Part shown: positions 60,431 to 64,000 of the stretch, in pieces
How positions within the stretch are numbered: position 1 is the first letter of the stretch
How the letters are laid out: every line of letters starts with the position of its first letter
Source of the DNA: Siphonodentalium dalli
Taxonomy: Eukaryota > Mollusca > Scaphopoda > Gadilida > Siphonodentaliidae
Assembly: GCA_032622095.1 (NCBI GenBank)
Contig: CP136065.1
Location: forward strand, 244,403,474 to 244,467,473
Reading direction: 5' to 3'
DNA length: 64,000 nt
Made by a program: the position numbers and the translations under genes
The notes under the pieces: model-generated
Seen by the model: only the letters and a program-made list of their open reading frames with translations
What the model was told of the DNA's origin: nothing
Database searches by the model: none

Positions 60431-62998
60431 CAAATACTACTAATAGTTGGAAAATCTAACCCTCCAATTTAACAGCATGCAGTTGGAAAATTCAGACTTT
60501 AACCAGGTAGAATCTTGATCTTTCTGGCTTGATTTTAGTCTAAATTTGCATTTTTTATTTAGCCTAGTTGAAAAATTCCAACAGATAATCACAACCCAAA
60601 GGGTTGTTTTACGGTAACATAATTAAGCGACGCAAGTATATTTGTGACGTCAGTAATTTCTATACCCCATCAATATGAAAAAATTGTTTTTACATCCGGG
60701 CGATTCAGACCTATGGGCCCCTATGGTGGCCGCCATGTTGGAATATGATTGACAAATTAATAAAACTAATTTTTTTTCTTCTTCGATCAGCCTCCCAAAA
60801 GCAACACTATTAAATTTGAAAAACAAAATCAACCTTATTCAAAATTAAATGCTTAATGTGGATTTAGCTGACGCGGGCGCATAGCATTCGGCAAACCTCG
60901 CCAGATTCCGTACTGTTACAGTTAGAATATTACGTCCCCTGGCAGGCCATAGCAACGTTGGAAATGATGACGTAATTTCGTTACAAAATGGTGGCGCTCT
61001 CTTGTTTGCGAAATTTGAAATTGAATTGCTTGTTATTGTTATCGCTTGTATTTTAAATGTACAACGGTATCACAGCACGTAATCGTTAAAAACAAACGAG
61101 AAAGCACAAGCGAAGATAGCACAACGAGCCCATTACTGGAATGACTTTAGAGTCAAAGCAGTCAAAAGAAGAAGAAGAATAACAACAACATGTCAACAAC
61201 AACAACTGTGTTCAAAGTGAAAATCAGTCAGTCGGAAAGAAACTCAATGACGAATTTGTGACTGAAAAAAATATGAAAATGAAGGTCACTGAATGGAATG
61301 TGGACTGGTCTGTGCAGACTTGTTCTGTTATTGTTCAATTTTAAGACTGTTTTCACCTGGACTGGTTTAGTGGTTAGACTTAGAGTTGCAACTGCAAGCG
61401 GCAAATCGTTCAATCTACTAACTACTTCTCTAAATAGTAAATTTAATTGTTAATATCTAACACTGTCAGGACAAGCCTCAACTTTGGGTCAAGGAAATCA
61501 TAAAATGGACATTTTAGAGCTGACTGATTTACTGATAGTATAGTTCAGTCTTGAACGTAGCGCGTAGCTGGAACTTGTGGACGCAGTATTCGGTGAAAGC
61601 GTTCATGTGGCTTACTAATCTAATAATATTAGGATTGTATTAGTCAATTTAGTGATTACAGATTACTAAATTTAGTTATCAACGACTTCAGGCTCAGCCT
61701 CACCCACTCACTGTGAATGTGACTCAGGTCAAAATACAATTCTAGCCATCTACAGTCGACACACAGATGTAACAAACATGTGAAGCCCAGTGAATTGGTG
61801 ACTAACAAAGTGAGTCATTTATCTTCTTGTTGAGTGAAGGAAAAGAAAAACATCTCCCAATCCCACTTGGTCTCGGCACACTGTAGAGTTCATGCAATGA
61901 CTGGTGAGAGGATATGCTACCGGGCCAACTTTCCATCTGTGTGTATGAATTCTGTTTCCTGTGATGGACACATCAAGTTAAATTTAATAATTATATTGCA
62001 CGGTGATTAGTTTTAGCATTCTCACATATTAAATAGTTCATGATTTTAACACTGTGTTCTTGTTTTAAACTTTAAGCATTAAGCGGGAGCTTGATCAGCA
62101 TGGCTAGCATATATATTAACTAGTGGCTATTTGTGGAAAAATTATTAAATATAGCCCTGCGTACTTGCTATTGTCGACTTGACACATTGGGATTGGAATA
62201 ATATGTATGCTATACATAATAATTCCAGGCCATCTTAGTTGAACTGTCACGACCTTCTAGTTATACATGTACATGACTAATGAGGCAATCATATAAATGT
62301 TTAATCTAGTAGCATTTTCTCAGACCATGCCATGAACATCTATGTATCTATGCCTGTCAAGAATAATGCCATTCCTCCCGGGCAATTATTACAATGTTTA
62401 TATACTATCAGATGCCTATTAACCAATAGTGTCAGCATGTGTCTCATGATTAGTAATTTTAGATAAAATTCTCAACGATCATTAAGTTTTTTGGCAAAGA
62501 GACAAATCTATAATTAAATTGAAATAGAATTAAATTTCCATCAGTATTGTTAATTTCAGTCTAGGTCTCCGCTATCACAATTATTGACCATCACAATGAT
62601 TAGACATCTGAGAGTACGATAAAAGCTCACAAAAGTCACGAACAAGCATGCAATCTCGAGCTGGGACCACCCTTAATACTTGTTTCTTATCATCTACTTC
62701 ACAGAAGGGGTCACCCCTAAGTAGTAACCATATAGGAAATGCACCGAACATACCACTATTGCACAATGACATTAGTTTGTTTGATCTAAATTATTTATCC
62801 ACTCCAGCCCCAAAACAATAGTCATTTGGCAAATTATCTCATTCCTTTTTGAAGTGCCTATTCATCTACTGAATTTGGATCCTACCACAGGCCATAAATT
62901 ATGTCTCATTGAGTCATTGTGCCCCATCCACGTAACCCGTTTTCATAAAAATGTATTCAGTATTATATGTAAATTTATCCAATAAAAATATTTTTCCG
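60431..62998. other. no gene supported
   Basis: The stretch has a few promoter-like motifs: TGACGTAA at about 60968, AAAATGGTGGC at about 60985 and GCCGCCATGTTGGAAT at about 60729. An open frame from the ATG at 61191 (MSTTTTVFKVKISQSERN) stops after 23 codons. A 5' UTR or first exon of a gene to the right is possible but unproven. Confidence 0.3.
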
Positions 62999-63448
62999 TT
63001 AAAGGTCCTCAATCCGAATCAATAGTCACCATATCATCAGATTCCAACAATAAGAAGATTTTTTGAAATGCCGCTTCAGATGACAGAATCGATTAATTGC
63101 TCGAAAAAAAACTGCAGTCAATTATAGCATAAAATTGACAAAAACTGGTAATTTAGCAACTTTTTGCTCAACGAATATTGCTGATTTGTCAAACATCTGA
63201 CACACACACAAAAAAAAACAGTTGATTTTAGAATTATCCATCTTCATCTGCAATTTGGTCAGAAAAAGTATTCTCGTCTGCTGTTTGCTGGGCCACTTAA
63301 AATTAAAATGATAGATTTTAAAAATCAGTATCTGATCACTCTGAGCTTTGATGTTGTGGGTTCTTCGACTTGAATCAAATATTTTTCACCTCCGAAGTCA
63401 AGGAAATAATAATCTGCGAGGGTTAATTCGGATTGAGTACCTTTAAAA
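62999..63448. mobile_element. MITE, AAAGGTACTCAATCCGA ends (second copy)
   Basis: TTAAAGGTCCTCAATCCGAA at the left and TTCGGATTGAGTACCTTTAA at the right. The interior read in reverse matches the copy at 36454-36862 (CAAAGCTCAGAGTGATCAGA and neighbouring blocks). A 62-codon minus-strand frame across it is repeat sequence. Confidence 0.7.
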
Positions 63449-63739
63449 TTGCAAAAATTAAATAAAATAATTTTGCCTTGAAAATTGGTCGCTTGGCCAG
63501 ATTCAACCTTCACCTGATGATTGCATTTTGAAGAAATATAGTAAAATGTGCTATATGGCTAATATCGCTTGACTGGCGCCATGGATATTGGTCTGGAAAT
63601 TAGAGAAATGTTAGAGGCAATATCACACTTTAACCCATGTCTAACTGTGGCCCACATTCCTCAGTATCTGGTGCTGCAACATATTCTCGTGCAAATAGGT
63701 TTAGTTGTACCTAAATATTCACATATGTTCATATTTTTT

Positions 63740-64000
63740 TTATTCATTTAAATTTGTTTAAATCAAAATTTAGAAAAAAACTAACGCCATTATACACTCT
63801 GCCAGGGCACCCTGAGTCACCACACCAAATTTCGTTGAAATCTGGGCACCAAAATTAACAAAGACATGTTGGTCTCAACTTTACTCCAGTCTTATATATG
63901 TATATATAAACAGTCCCATGAAACATGTATACATTTATTGATGGACGTGTCATGGGCTCTGCATACAGGATCGCGTTCATTATATCGAAGGCTCCATATT
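63740..64000. repeat. fragment of a dispersed repeat
   Basis: ACTAACGCCATTATACACTC and CACCACACCAAATTTCGTTG, read in reverse, resemble 7040-7130. Two fragments of one AT-rich family; limits unclear. Confidence 0.35.

Noticed and set aside
61191-61260. MSTTTTVFKVKISQSERN as start of a host gene
   Set aside because: It stops after 23 codons without a donor that I can defend; the promoter-like motifs upstream are short and could be chance.

Overview
The window looks like nuclear DNA of an animal, most likely a mollusc or another lophotrochozoan. The evidence is a split PAN/EGF/fibrinogen-domain gene with GT-AG introns, remnants of three LINE clades with 3' ends typical of molluscan elements, and dense DNA-transposon-derived repeats (MITEs) and minisatellites. 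There are no operons, no prokaryotic signals and no CRISPR arrays. Only about 1.7 kb of the 64 kb can be supported as host coding sequence. The species cannot be named from sequence alone.

Layout. 1-1560: 24-bp and 28-bp satellites. 1.6-9.7 kb: no gene; a degenerate 145-bp repeat element, a Harbinger-type MITE, a nested inverted-repeat element and foldback elements. 9.7-10.1 kb (minus): first exon (signal peptide plus PAN/apple-like domain) of a secreted protein whose other exons would lie left of the window. 11-20.9 kb: perfect foldbacks, an internally deleted LINE with an ORF1 remnant, and a 1.1-kb 39-bp minisatellite. 20.9-23.5 kb: a fairly complete but broken L2/CR1-like LINE.

23.6-42 kb (plus): the main host locus. 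Six exons in compatible phase encode a PAN domain, an EGF-like segment and a four-exon fibrinogen C-terminal domain (FReD). This architecture fits secreted lectins of the ficolin/tenascin/FREP type used in invertebrate immunity. The first FReD exon carries an in-frame TGA in its GGGW motif and has no visible AG acceptor, so the locus is either decaying or skips that exon. Its introns hold most of the mobile DNA described here, including two near-identical inverted repeats that flank exons 4 and 5. The minus-strand exon at 9.8-10.1 kb is a clear paralogue of exon 1, so two related genes sit head to head about 13.6 kb apart.

42-51 kb: piggyBac-like MITEs (TTAA ends) and five long tandem arrays, one interrupted by a 1.8-kb element with 450-bp terminal direct repeats. 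55.6-58.4 kb (plus): a two-exon gene for a small secreted cysteine-rich protein. 58.4-64 kb: further minisatellites, foldbacks and MITEs, with no gene I can support.

The most striking non-coding signal is a roughly 67-bp hairpin module (about ten copies) that occurs in pairs inside MITEs with two unrelated kinds of ends.
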